From contig NC_073693.1 in the NCBI RefSeq assembly GCF_029784155.1, positions 189,279,127 through 189,343,126 on the forward strand: 64,000 nucleotides of DNA, written 5' to 3'. This document shows, piece by piece, positions 11,936-23,479 of this stretch; position 1 is the first letter of the stretch, and each line of letters starts with the position of its first letter. Below the pieces are notes generated by a model. That model saw nothing but the letters and a program-made list of their open reading frames with translations, searched no databases and was not told the origin of the DNA. The position numbers and the translations under genes were made by a program. This DNA comes from Uranotaenia lowii (lineage: Eukaryota; Arthropoda; Insecta; Diptera; Culicidae).

Positions 11936-12662
11936 GGGGGGAGTAGGGTCTAACGGGTAAAAAAAACACCGTTTTCACGAATTTTTTTTAGAGCTATTAT
12001 TCAAACAAATGTATTCAAATGTTTTGCATTATACAAAGCATTTTTAAAAGAACATTTAGTAATTTTTTCGAAGAAAAATATTGAAAATGAGCCGGTGACT
12101 GAGCACTTTCCAGGACGCCTTTTAGAAAACAGGATTTGCGGTGGACACTGTATCTCAGCACAGAATCATCTGAAGTAAAGAAATCAGAGCAAAATATTTT
12201 TAATAGATTTTTTTTCTCGACTCCAACGATTTTATTTAACTAAAAAAATTTTTTTATGAAATTTTTGTGGCTGTTTGAAGTAAAAACTACGATTTTTCAC
12301 GAAAAAATCCGCCATTTTTTACCTGTAAAATCTCCCCAAAGTAAAAAAAAAGCAAATCGTTGGGGTTTGGTATTTTATATGTAGAAAATATGTTCCAAAT
12401 TTGAAAAGAATCGGTAAAATAGTTTTCAAATGACGATGTCCACTGATTTTAAAAATGTGCTTTCGAGAAAAACGCGTTTGAAGTTTCTGCTCTAGAATTC
12501 TTGCAGTATTAGATAAGAGGAGATAAAGGCCTATAATTTCTACAGTTTTGCTTCGATTGACTTGAAAATTTGACACAACATTCTAGAAATGTTTTACAAT
12601 AAGAAAAAAAAAACAAAATAAAAAAAATGGATTTTTCGAAAGTGTTAGACCCTACTCCCCCC
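11936..12662. mobile_element. MITE with near-perfect GGGGGGAGTAGGGTCTAAC ends
   Basis: The outer 19 bases are perfect inverted repeats: the left end reads GGGGGGAGTAGGGTCTAAC and the right end reads its complement GTTAGACCCTACTCCCCCC. TTAT stands directly outside both ends (11932-11935 and 12663-12666), a likely target-site duplication. The interior is AT-rich without an intact ORF, so this is a non-autonomous DNA transposon. Intact ends suggest it is younger than most others here. Confidence 0.8.
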
Positions 12663-12666
12663 TTAT

Positions 12667-13869
12667 GACGATTTCAATTGATTGTAAATCTGTCGTTTGT
12701 GAACGCCAATTCAAAATTGTAACCATTGGAAGTCTGTTGACAGTTCCCTCAAATGTTACGCTAGTCTATCAGTGCTGCGCAGATGTGTGTAACACAGTGA
12801 TAAACGTGACTAATTGGCTTTTCAAAGGCGCTCACACCAACCGATTCAGATAATAATCGTTCACCGTAATCTGCTGCTGATCAGTCGATAATTGATAGCA
12901 AATTTGAAGACTTTCAACAAACGATCAACCTCCCCATTGTTTGGGGTGACGGACGCGATAAACTTTCTCATCGCGAGCGGTTCGCCTTCATATTTATGCT
13001 CCAGCACACGATTGTACCTACCTGCCTATCTATGGAGCTGGAGCTGGGACTCGGGAAGAATGGTGAATGCAACAAATTGTAATAATGATCTCGCTCATGC
13101 GCGATACGTAATTTGGAAATTTTCTCTTTTTAATTTTGGATAAATTATTTCATTAGCAAAACAACGATAGGTAGGTACCTACACACAATCGGCTGGGTAC
13201 GAGCGAAAATTGTTCGCACAGCTGACAGAAGGAAGGAGAAAAAAAACCCGTCGAACAAGCAGAGAAAAGCTATGCTGAGTAATTGTAGTTTATAGCTAGT
13301 TAAATGTAAGCTGTTGTTTGGGTGTTGTTAGGCTTTTTTTCTCTTCAAATTTCCTTCCTCGATCATCATGTTTATCCAATGTTGGTTTTGTTCAGTGACC
13401 TGGCAATTGGATCGAATGATTATACTTTTATCATCTAGCCAGAAGAGCGATCGTTTACGATTTAGAGAACATGATTATGTGTGGTTGGAAAACGTGCTTA
13501 TTAAGATAATTTGCTGCTCGTCCATTTTTTCTTCTTTGTCGTTGTTGTTGCTAGTCGAGGTATGATGCTACCGAGAGTAGGTCATGTTTGGGTCTTATTG
13601 GGAGTGATTTGGATTGATTTTTCTGTTTTGGTATGCCTCCAATCTGAGGCTGTATCACAACCTAGGTTCGGTGGGCATTCTCGTGGGCATATCTATTTTG
13701 GTTTGAAAATTACCACATTTACAATCGAACACAGCTCAATCCCGGGTAGATTTCCGTTTCTCGTTTCTCGTGGGTATCGATTTTTCAATTTACGGTTGAA
13801 TGTTTTTGTGCAGCGCTGCTCATTCCCTTAATGATTGATCATTTTTTTCCAATTTTGTTTTTGTTACAG
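12667..13869 (+). other. 3' part of Optix intron 1, low-repeat stretch
   Basis: No transposon ends were found here and base composition is more even than elsewhere. Reading frames at 13368-13565 and 13511-13831 have no recognisable domain. The end is a good acceptor: a T-rich tract, then TTGTTACAG before exon 2. Being unique DNA next to a conserved exon, it is a candidate for intronic regulatory sequence (inference only). Confidence 0.4.
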
Positions 13870-13988
13870 GGAGCTTTATGCAATTCTTGAACGGCACAAA
13901 TTCACGAAGTCATCTCACGCCAAACTGCAGGCCATGTGGCTGGAAGCTCACTATCACGAGGCAGAAAAACTACGCGGACGGCCATTAG
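13870..13988 (+). CDS. Optix, coding exon 2 (middle of the Six domain)
   Basis: The first base completes the Arg codon split by intron 1. Residues 98-136 follow in frame, beginning [20 protein letters not shown] and including [19 protein letters not shown], the hallmark middle of the Six domain in the Six3/6 class. The last base opens a Gly codon completed in exon 3. The splice sites are TTACAG|G at the 5' side and TTAG|GTGAGT at the 3' side, both canonical. The frame is uninterrupted and the length fits without gaps relative to other Six proteins. The open frame just upstream (13511-13831) is intronic. Confidence 0.95.
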
Positions 13989-15317
13989 GTGAGTGTCGAT
14001 TACTCGTCGCTGATGAGGATCGTTAGTTTGCTCGGATTTAATGTCTAGGAATCCCTTTTAATAGATAATTTGTTAGGAAAGAGTAATCTGCGTCAATTTG
14101 CATACAATAAAACATGTTGTTTTTTTAGTTTCAGTCTAAAATGTTTTTTTTTATTATTGCTATTTGCATGAATGAGGAATTTTCAAAGCAGCAGAATACT
14201 GGAAAGCGTGCAAGTTTTTAAAGTCGAAGAAATAGTAGTAAAATCGGGAACTTAACAGACCCATTCGTAAATTAGCCTACTCCACCCCGTTATCGTTTCC
14301 AAGAGATTTTTTATTTCTAAGATCAACCAACTGCTTCGATAACATAAGTTTTTTGCTCAGACTTCTAGTAAATTATTATATTTTTAAATTAATATTAAAA
14401 TTATACTTAAACATCCAATCTATTCAAATATTTAGGATAAATATCAGAAGCAAGTATAACTTGATATGACATTCGGAAAATAGACTCTACCGGCAACGAG
14501 CTAGGTAAACATATCAGTTATGATAATCAGGCATTCGGTTGTTAAAGATAATCATCTAATTCTCATGAGACCCTGTGTCAATAAATAAGCTATGCATTTC
14601 AGAAAACGCCTCACGTTGCATACTCCTAGCCAGCAAAACACTATCCAAAATAGGGAAGACTCAATTTGTGGCAATCAGAATATTATCGGTGGGTGGCGAT
14701 TTTGTTAATTTGAATATTTTGAACATTTCCCAAGTCATGTAGGTTTGTTTGACTCATTCCAACGGTGCGTCAAATAATTCGGGAGAAGAAAAAAAATGAA
14801 TTTTGTAATCACTTTAAGATGTTTAAATTTTACCAGACAAACTATTTATCGCCGTGCTTTGGTCAAGTTAATCTTTAAATAGCAACCAATAAAAAAAATC
14901 AGCGCTTCAAAGCTGAGTTTCGGTTTATTTCAAAATTAATTCAAGTGTTTTCCGGATGGCAACATTAGGTTACCACTTCGTCCGAAAAATCAATCAAAAT
15001 ATATTTTCATCTTTTGAAGTATTGTAGATGGCTAACTTCCAACAGATACAGTCAATCGCAAAATTGATCGTACACACATGGTTTACCAACTCTTTTCATT
15101 TATTTGGTGTGAAAAAATGGTTTAACATTTATTATTTTGATGCACATTAATTGATTGCAGATTTAGCTTTTGATCTGATCGCGACGATTTTCAAAAATAT
15201 GTGTTGCTTATTTTATAATTCAAGAAGTTGATAAAAATCTCAAATAAGAGATATGCAACAGATACGTTTTATGCTGATTTGTTTTTCCAAGACACACGTT
15301 GGTTACCATGGCTAAAG

Positions 15318-16470
15318 GGTGATACGGTCAATATTTGGTCAAGGGAAAACGCGTGTAAATCGGTGAAATCGTTTATTTAAAAAACCAAATTAAATTTCTT
15401 TTTCAAGTTTAATTAGTATAAAATTCAGGAAAAATATTCAGTTAGGCTTCCGCTTTTCCAAATCCTAATTGCCGAGCCTTACGCTTAACCCCTGCCATAA
15501 GATTTTGTACAGCCACCTTGTCCACCTTTTTCGCCGCAGAAAACCAGTTTGTCTTGAACTGCTGCTCGTCCTTAGCAGTTTTTTTGGTCTTCTTTAGGTT
15601 CCGCTTGACAATAGCCCAGTATTTCTCAATTGAGTGGAGCTCTGGCGTGTTGGGAGGGTTCTTGTCCTTGGGAACCACCTGCACTTTGTTGGCGGCATAT
15701 CACTCCATGGCCTTTTAACCGTAATGGCAAGATGCCAAATCCGGCCAAAACAGTACGGAACAACCGTGTTTCTTCAGGAAAGGCAGCAGGCGGTAATTCA
15801 AACACTCTTTCACGTAAATTTCTTGGTTGACAGTCTCGGAAGCTATGAAAATGCTGCTTTTCAAGCTACAGGTATACATGGCTTGCCAAACCAGATATTT
15901 CTTCGCGAACTTTGACAGTTTCATGTGCTTGAAAATATCTGCTACCTTTCCCCTTCCTTTTGCCGTATAAAACTCCTGTCCCGGAAGCTGCTTGTAGTCG
16001 GCTTTGATATAGGTTTCGTCGTCCATTACCACGCAGTCAAACTTCGTCAGCATCGTCGTGTACAGCCTCCGGGATCGCGCTCTGGCCGTCGTATTTTGTT
16101 TATCATCGCGATTCGAAGTCACTACCTTCTTGTAAGTCGAAAGTCCGGCTCGATTTTTGGCTCGATGCACGGTTGTAGACGATACACCCAGCTTATTTGC
16201 GGCATCTCAGAGAGAGAGGTTAGGGTTTCGCTTGAAACTACCGGCAACACTCTTTGTCGGCTCAGCGGCTTCCAGTTTTCGATTACCCCCGATCTAGACT
16301 TCCTGGCTGTCGACAAACGTTCCCCAAACACTTTTATTACATTTGTAATGGTTGATTTGGCAACATTTAGCGATTTTGCCAGCTTTGCGTGCGAGTAGCT
16401 CGGATTTTGACGGCATTTTGACAACTGAAGAGTGAATTCCAAAATCAAAATAGTAGCAACATTCTACACA
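15318..16470 (-). mobile_element. broken DD37E mariner-type transposon
   Basis: A transposase relic on the minus strand fills this stretch. At its downstream side (about 15318-15365) lies AGGGTGATACGGTCAA followed by TTTGGTCAAGGG, the terminal type I associate with mosquito DD37E mariners. The matching upstream end was not found, so that side is decayed or lost and the right boundary is approximate. Confidence 0.75.
15442..16416 (-). pseudogene. mariner DD37E transposase, frameshifted and with an internal stop
   Basis: Transposase excises and re-inserts the element by DDE chemistry. The probable start is an ATG at 16414-16416 (MPSKSELLA). An N-terminal helix-turn-helix follows (KLAKSLNVAKSTITNVIKVF) but in a shifted frame. 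A second shift near 16200 leads to the main body (from about 16170), with HRAKNRAGLSTYKKVV, the first catalytic Asp in VVMDDETYIKADY and the second in FWPDLASCHYG. A TAA at about 15715 breaks the frame directly after that, but the same frame continues to the catalytic Glu in NPPNTPELHSIEKYW and a stop at 15442. With at least two frameshifts and one nonsense codon it cannot make a full protein. Confidence 0.85.
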
Positions 16471-17019
16471 CACACACCTTCAAAATGAGGGGTGTTTAGG
16501 TTTTTTAAATGCAAAATTGAAAGAAATCTGTCAAGTTTATGCTTTATTTTTGTTGCCGGATCTCTTTAGATGGCGTTGGCTACATTGAAGGTCCATATAG
16601 AAGAATGATTGTTCGTGACAAAGCCTTCTTCATTACCTTGAAGTGACGTTATCTACGTACGGGTTACAGCCAAGGTCATTCAAGTACTAGCACAGACAAA
16701 CAGACAGGACAAGAAAAATAGAAATAGTAATTGCTTTTTTTGCTATTTTCGAGCAGTTTTGTGAGTCAAATACTTCGAATGGCATTCATATTATTATTCC
16801 GGAGTTTTACTCTGCTTTTCCATACCTAGTTTAACAAATGCTTTCAAATTTTGCCATTCTAAAGTTAAAGCAAAGTAAAGGCTTCCGAAGCAATTGCTAT
16901 TTTCTTATTCATACCACCCACTGCCTACCAATCAATTACAATTCCAAAATGGATCATGGTCACCTATGGCAATTTGGCGTTTCTCACTAAAACGTAAACA
17001 ATCAATTTATCATTTGTTA

Positions 17020-17613
17020 GAGCAAGTTCACTGATGTTGGGAAAAAGTGGTAGAAATTTTGACATTTTTAAAATTTTACCATGCAAAAATGATTTCAAGA
17101 TCTTTTGGCGTTGTATTTTTTTACAACACTGTTTCTATTTCAGCCGTATGTGATAGAAATATTGCTGTTTTTGCATCACAGCATGCGAAACTAACAACAC
17201 ATGTTGTAAAAAAACATGAAGGCCACAGATCTTGAAAATGTTTTTGCATGGCACAATTTTCAAAATGTGCTAAGAGCACCTGTATCCGTGGTCCAAACAG
17301 CCGGTTTAGACCCAAATTCCGACCCGAGCAACCGCATTGGTGATCCATTATACCAGTTTCAACTCAACTTTTTTTAGAGCTGGTATAAGGATTGATCCAA
17401 AACTGATGAGATTTGGATCCAATTTGACGCAGTTCTAAACCGTTTGACAGTTAATGGAACACAAGTGCAGTTGCCAGTTTTTTCATGGGATCGGATCTTA
17501 TTTATTTGGTTCAATTCTTGTATAAATTAGACCCAAGAATAGACCACGAATACAGATGCCCTAAAAGTGTCAAAATTTCTACCACTCTCTCCCAACACCA
17601 GTGAACTTGCTCT
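17020..17613. mobile_element. MITE, GAGCAAGTTCACTG family, copy 1
   Basis: Inverted ends read AGAGCAAGTTCACTGATGTT on the left and CACCAGTGAACTTGCTCT on the right, followed inward by GTGGTAGAAATTTTGAC and its complement. TA flanks both sides, as for Tc1/mariner-like MITEs. Two further copies occur at 19132-19440 and 43162-43460. This copy is twice as long because another MITE is inserted in it. Confidence 0.8.
17273..17562. mobile_element. nested MITE with CACCTGTATCCGTGGTCC ends
   Basis: It lies inside the 17.0-kb MITE. Its ends are inverted repeats (GCACCTGTATCCGTGGTCC and GACCACGAATACAGATGCC). TA stands at both edges; removing the insert and one TA restores the host element, whose other copies are continuous there. 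A fragment of the same family (TTTGGACCACGGATACAGGTG) adjoins the MITE at 19105-19130. Confidence 0.75.
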
Positions 17614-19131
17614 TAAGAGAGTTTTTTTTTTCCTTCTATAAATTAGTCCTAAATTTTGTATTTCAGAAGTGACAGAAACTACTGTGCTTTTGCAGACAAA
17701 TTACAATCTAGTTCCCATCCAAGGAGTTCAGATTGGAAGATTTCTGAAGAACTCGAAGGATTGGAGATGGCACCGGTATTTCCTTCTTTTCACACCGCTC
17801 ACATTGACAACTTTATCAAGCATTTCTCCATGTTACGGAAAGAATATACTTTCGAAAGTAACGATCTTATGATCAACCAACCAAAGCTGAAAAGTCTTTC
17901 TGATTCAGAAAACCCAACAGGGTAATTAACAAAAAGGAAAAGGAGTGAAATAAAGTTAGCGAATTTTATTCAACATAAATGCAATTTATTAAAACTAAGT
18001 TAAAAAAAAAGACAATTCACATCGTGACACTTTTCCAAGATTCGCTATTTTGAGCCCTCAGGACCATCTTTTGGATTCGATATTTTCGTTTTCGAACACT
18101 TTTCTTTGAAATGTTTTGAGCAAGATCGATGGAAAAGAGAGACTTCCAGTAGAAGCTTCGATACAATTTCGCTTGAGTTCAAATAACACATGTTCGGCTG
18201 GATCTTTACTTCCGGACCATTTTTCTAATCATAAATTCTTTGACCAACGACTAACGCACCGGAATGAAACGAACATGATTTGCCACCTTATCCGCACAAT
18301 AGTTTTTCTCTTTCATCACCTGGGCTATCGTTTCTGGTTTCCTTATTTGATGAATAAAGTAATAAATAAAAACTTAATGAAATAAATTAAGACCAAAATT
18401 TATCCTTTCGCACGAACGTTATTTTTCCTAACGGTAGTTTTGTTTGTTGATAATTCGAATGCAGTGGACTCTAGTGTCGGCATTGCCTAGCTTCTGAAAA
18501 ATCTAAACCGGTTTGCGAAGAATGAAACACGAGCGTACCGTCTGTTTGTCTGTGGTACTAGATTATCTGACTTTTACAGCAAGTAGGCTTGGAGAGCGCG
18601 GTGAAGTGGGGTGATGTTCGTTATCTTTGTTTACAAACTAGCAGTATGCTTAAATGAAAAGACAACCTTTTTTTGTGATATTCGAAAAAACAAATTCAAA
18701 CAAATTGATTTGTCATCACAAAAATATGAAGTTTGTTAGATCGTTATTAAGTTTTTAACATAAGTCAATTGATTTCTTTTTTCCGGGATTTAAAGAAAAA
18801 TAATACATTGTTTGCTTTCCACAAAAAGGAACGTCGATGAAAGTTATTATTCATACTCATGGTCCAAATCCAAATATCCAATGCAAAAAAATAATTTCCG
18901 ATGAGCTTGAAGAATGAATCTTCAATCTAAAGCTCTTTTCAAAAGAATCGAATAACTAACATCGGTGAAATTGATAATTTTAAATGCCATTCTATATAAA
19001 ACTGTTAAATTTTCCTAACGATTTTTGTAAGTAGGCAAGCATGCTGTGTACATACATGGAGCTTTTCAGTGAGGCCTACTCGTTTTTTTTTCATGTACTA
19101 TGGGTTTGGACCACGGATACAGGTGCCCTTG

Positions 19132-19440
19132 AAGCAAGTTCACTGGTATTGGAAGAAAGTGGTAGAAATTTAAACTCTCCAGCACATTTTGAAAATTATA
19201 CAATGTCAATTTTTCCAAGATCTGCGGCAGTCAATTTTTTTACAATACTATGTCTATTCTAGCACGCTGTGATGCAAACATGGTTGGATTTATATCAGAT
19301 ACGCCTGAAATAGAAACAGTGTTGTAAAGAAATTTGACGGCAGCAGATCTTGAAAAATGTTTTGCAATGTAAAATATTCAAAATGTGCAACAAGTGTCAA
19401 AACTTCTAGCACTTTCTTCCAACACGAGTGAACTTGCTCT
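19132..19440. mobile_element. MITE, GAGCAAGTTCACTG family, copy 2
   Basis: The ends AAGCAAGTTCACTGGTATT and CACGAGTGAACTTGCTCT are inverted repeats, and the interior has the same TTTTACAACAC...GTGTTGTAAA structure as the other copies. It is more diverged than the copy at 43162-43460. Directly left of it is a fragment of the MITE nested in copy 1. Confidence 0.7.
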
Positions 19441-20935
19441 TAGGTACAGGTTGCAGTCATTGAATTGAAGGTAAAATTTCTTAGTAAGCTATTGGCGATT
19501 TGCAGCTCTAAACGACGTTCAGAGGGCACTTCGATCAAAATGATGATGTTAAGTAGTATTATTTCCAAAACATCAAGAAAAATTCTAAAGTTTCGGAGTT
19601 GTTTTTCATATTCATAGGGATTTTATTTGAGGAAATGGTAAGAAAGTGAGAATTACGCTATCGTTCATATATTTTGAAACGTATTCGTTTTTGTATCTGC
19701 GTAAATTTTTAGATTTCCGGAAAAAATTGTGATATGCCAACTTAGAGCGATCTGGGCAGTTTAGGCTTTTGGAATCAAGGCCATATTTATCAAGAAACCA
19801 CTCGTATTATTATAAGCTCCAACATTACTGAGTGTACTGAAGAATTTATTGGATTAACAAGTTTTCGAAATATTCAATTCGATTCAAGTCGAGTTTGAAG
19901 AAATATAACTGTGGACAAAAAACTAAACGCCCGTACCTTCAAGCATTCAGATCATAAATGCTAGAGGGAGAAGGAGCAAAGAGAAAAGTGCTAGAGAACG
20001 TGTATGAAGAAAACCGTTTCCCTACTTCCAACATGCAATTGGCGAAAGAAGGAAGCTGCTTAAAATAAAAAAGACCTTTAAATTTGATTCAAATTTGACT
20101 CCTCCAAAGTCACAAAAATTGCAGGATTGAATAAGGTATCCCATTTAAAATGTAAAATATTTAATTAAACGTTCAAGATTTGAGAATAATTAGAATGGAT
20201 CAATTTAGATGATGGAATCATTAAAGAGATAGAAATATTAACCCTTTTTTTAATTGAGAAACATTATCAGATTGGTATCAACCTTCGAAAAAAGGCTTGT
20301 AAATTGACTAATAGTTCAAAGGAATTTCGCAAGGTTAAATGGAATAAGAATTAATCAAAATTCTTATGGTAACGAAAACAAGAAGGGTGACGAAAAAATG
20401 CAAAACTTTTCCAGGGTAGGGAACTCAAATAAAATTTTGTAGTTCATATGTATTCATTCATATATTTTATTTAAATTGTATTTTAAATTCTGAATCATAA
20501 ATTTTATATTCTCAAACTTTAAATATCTCTTTTTTAATTTAATTATTCATGAAGCAACAAGGAACGGGACCAAACGACATATTCAACACAAACAAATGAT
20601 ATTCGTTTGTCGATAATTTATTCACGGAAAATAAAAAAAAGGTAAAATGTACCTTTTTGCGAGGTGAATTTTTTCCACCCCTCTTTTGAGGTAAATTTTA
20701 CCTTTTTTCAATTCACCTAGCAAAAAGGTAAATTCTACCTTTTCGCATTCACCTAGCAAAATAGTAAATAATACCGTTTTCCCATTTACTGATTTAAAAG
20801 GTAAATGATGGTTGGTTTGATTGGTTTCTTCAATAAGGATTAAAAAAATACAAAATAAATTCAAAAATTATATTTACAAATTATATTTAAAAATTATATT
20901 TAAAAATTATATTTATTGGAGATAAAAAGTTATAT

Positions 20936-21109
20936 TTATTGGAGATAAATAGGGACTGGTAATTCGGCTTCGCTTTCATCTGAGCCGCCATGGCCGCTGA
21001 ATCCTCCTGCGTTGCGTACATTCATGATCTCCTCCGTTCGACTAATCCGGTCAGGTTCGGCTTTTCCGGCTGGAGGATGACGTGGAATACACCGTCATCC
21101 GGTGCCGAT
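20936..21109 (-). pseudogene. captured last exon of an unidentified gene, frameshifted
   Basis: On the minus strand a strong acceptor (TTGCTTTTGTTTCAG, ending at 21110) is followed by coding-like sequence: one frame gives SAPDDGVFHVILQPEKPN and on to GLVERRRS before a TGA; another frame then gives RTEEIMNVRNAGGFSGHGG and an acidic tail ending IYLQ-stop. A single frameshift would join them. The stop TAA (20936-20938) overlaps an AATAAA polyadenylation signal (20935-20940), as expected of a last exon. I do not recognise the protein. That an exon with acceptor, stop and poly(A) signal sits in a fold-back element suggests capture of a gene end by a transposon (inference). Confidence 0.4.
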
Positions 21110-21176
21110 CTGAAACAAAAGCAATGTATTATGATGAGAACCAGCACAACTAAATGATATCTAAGAAAACACTTAC

Positions 21177-21220
21177 CTTTCTATTCCGATTTTCACATAT
21201 TAGGCACACAAAACTTGTTC
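21177..21220 (-). pseudogene. possible upstream mini-exon of the captured gene
   Basis: A 44-base minus-strand piece is bounded by an acceptor (GTTTTGTCATTCAG) and a donor (AAAG|GTAAGT) and is open in one frame (TSFVCLICENRNRK). It precedes the exon at 20936-21109 across a 67-base intron of normal fly/mosquito size. The phase does not continue cleanly into the next exon, in line with decay or with a wrong boundary. Confidence 0.25.
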
Positions 21221-22524
21221 CTGAATGACAAAACAGCTTAACCTCAATAAAAGGGGTTCGGCAAATTGTTACCTTTTTTCGAGAAGAATTGTACCGTTTT
21301 GTTTAGCTCAATCCAGGTCAACTTAACCTCGCTACGAGGTAAGCTTTACCTTATTTGGATTTACCTTTTTTTTCTAGGTGAATTATACTTTTTTATTCAG
21401 CTCAATTCAGGTGAACTTCACCTTGCAACGAGGTAAGATTTACCTTTTTTGGATTCGCCTTTTTTCTCGGTGAATTGAACCTTTTTTCCAGTTCGATTCA
21501 GGTAAACTTTACCTCGCTGTGAGGTGAGTTTCACCTCGAAGAGGTAGAAGTTACCTTTTTGGCTTTCACGAGCGTTCACCTTTTTATCTCGGTAAATTTT
21601 ACCTTTTTATTATTTTTCGTGTTGGGTTCTGAAATTCAGCTCAGGTTGAATACTGGAAATCACTAATCTTCTGGTAAATGGTTCGCGAACCTCAGCGAAA
21701 CCATTTACCATTTTGTGTTCAGCAAATGTTACTGAAATGTGTTCAGCAATTGTTAGGTGAAACATTGGTTCAAAGCTTCATAATTCTAGTTTTAATCCTC
21801 AATCGATACAGCTTCCTCGTGGTTTGAATCTAAAAAAATTTGCCAGGAAAACCAATAAAAAACTTCACATTCTCATAGAAATGGTTTATAAATAAGTAAA
21901 ATAAAGATTTTCTTAATAGATTCAGTCATTATAAGTGTCTTAAATTTAATAGTTTCCTCAAAAAATGTAATTTTCTAAACAATTTGTATTCACTGCCATG
22001 TTGAAAAACAGCTATCATCACCCTTTTGTTAGTTCCGTAATTGAAATACAGTTGGCGTTGCATGTCAAAAAGTTTTGCTGCAAATCGCCAATAAAGCCTC
22101 ATAGCCCCCTTTTTGATTGGCATCTTGATATCCAACGTCGAGTGTGGGTTCAGAATTCATAAGAATTAAAAAAAGTAGGCCTTCCAATGGTCTTCGGTTG
22201 TGTAACAAATGTGTCACTGGAAGAAAACGAGTGCTGAAGCACCATTTTAAAAAAAAAGGAATTACAGATACGAACGGATCGATGTAATACTAAATTCTCA
22301 CACCTATTTTAATTGCTTTTACAGACGCTGCGCGGTTCAATAAAAAACGGCAAGCAATGCGATAAATCAATCTTCCGTATCTCTCGGTACAAGAGCACTC
22401 CGCCACATGGCGACACCTCAATCTATTGACTTCAATTTCCTGTCGCAAACAGTTGAACTGCGGGTATCTCTATGAAGAAGAAGCCGGTCAACGAGCAGCG
22501 GCCGACCAACAGAAAAAAAAATAG

Positions 22525-22902
<378 letters not shown>

Positions 22903-23479
22903 TAAGTCGATTTTGCTTGACAATTTTTTTTTCTCATCTTTTGCTTCATTCTCCGCGCTATCTTGTTGCTGAATGTATGCACATGGTTCCGTTGGAGTTT
23001 CTAGTTGGATTTTTTTTGTGAGACAATTTGGCATCACCAGCATCGTGTCGTCGTCACCATCGGGTGAAATGTGACCGAGACTTTGACTGTGTATCACAAT
23101 TTCTTGCGGAAAAAGATCTCTGGTGAGTTTTCGTTTTTTGGACAAACACCATTTGGTGCAAACGTTGGGTAATCGCGGTTTTCCTGTTTTTTTTTCGTAA
23201 CTCTAAAGTCCGAGAATCATCTTGAATGGGTATAAAGTTTTTTGATCGATTTGTGTTTTTTTTGTGTAAGCATGGATATTATCCTTCACCCATTTAGAAT
23301 ACATGCCAGCTTCATATATCTAACTTAGTTGAACTGCAAAGTATTGAATTTAACAACGAATGAAATCTTATTCAAAACCAAAATGTGTTCGAACACTTTC
23401 AATTATAGTCATCAGTTACCATGATAATATTCTTCATTATCAGTGAAAACAATCCTTGAAAAATATGTAGCAGACGCTA

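Larger units (their letters stand above)
2777..13869 (+). other. Optix intron 1 (11,093 bp)
   Basis: The intron runs from GTACGG to a polypyrimidine/TTACAG acceptor at 13868-13869. It is filled largely by transposon-derived repeats, listed separately. Stretches without a recognisable element are 2777-3950, 4165-4755, 4881-5341, 6111-6689, 6851-7659 and 10331-11935; they are AT-rich with no supported gene. A piece near 3277-3330 with GTGGGGTGTCGTGAGCCA resembles one end of a MITE, but no partner end was found. Confidence 0.85.
20621..21623. mobile_element. fold-back element built of AGGTAAATTTTACCT-like palindromes
   Basis: The ends are inverted repeats (CACGGAAAATAAAAAAAAGG and CCTTTTTATTATTTTTCGTG in reverse). 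Both flanks (20637-20805 and 21245-21610) are built from many short palindromes of the form AGGT(A/G)AA...TT(C/T)ACCT. The centre (about 20870-21240) is unrelated, has normal G+C and looks like spliced gene exons (next entries). Two direct copies of TATATTTATTGGAGATAAA lie at 20909-20949. Confidence 0.6.

Noticed and set aside
13511..13831. 106-aa ORF just before exon 2
   Set aside because: No domain, not in a frame that joins Optix, and it ends before the acceptor.
15925..16398. 157-aa plus-strand ORF
   Set aside because: Antisense shadow of the DD37E transposase relic.
22324..22365. Alternative exon after the strong TTTTACAG acceptor at about 22324
   Set aside because: Joined in phase to exon 2 it stops after 14 codons and would lose the homeodomain; no family support.
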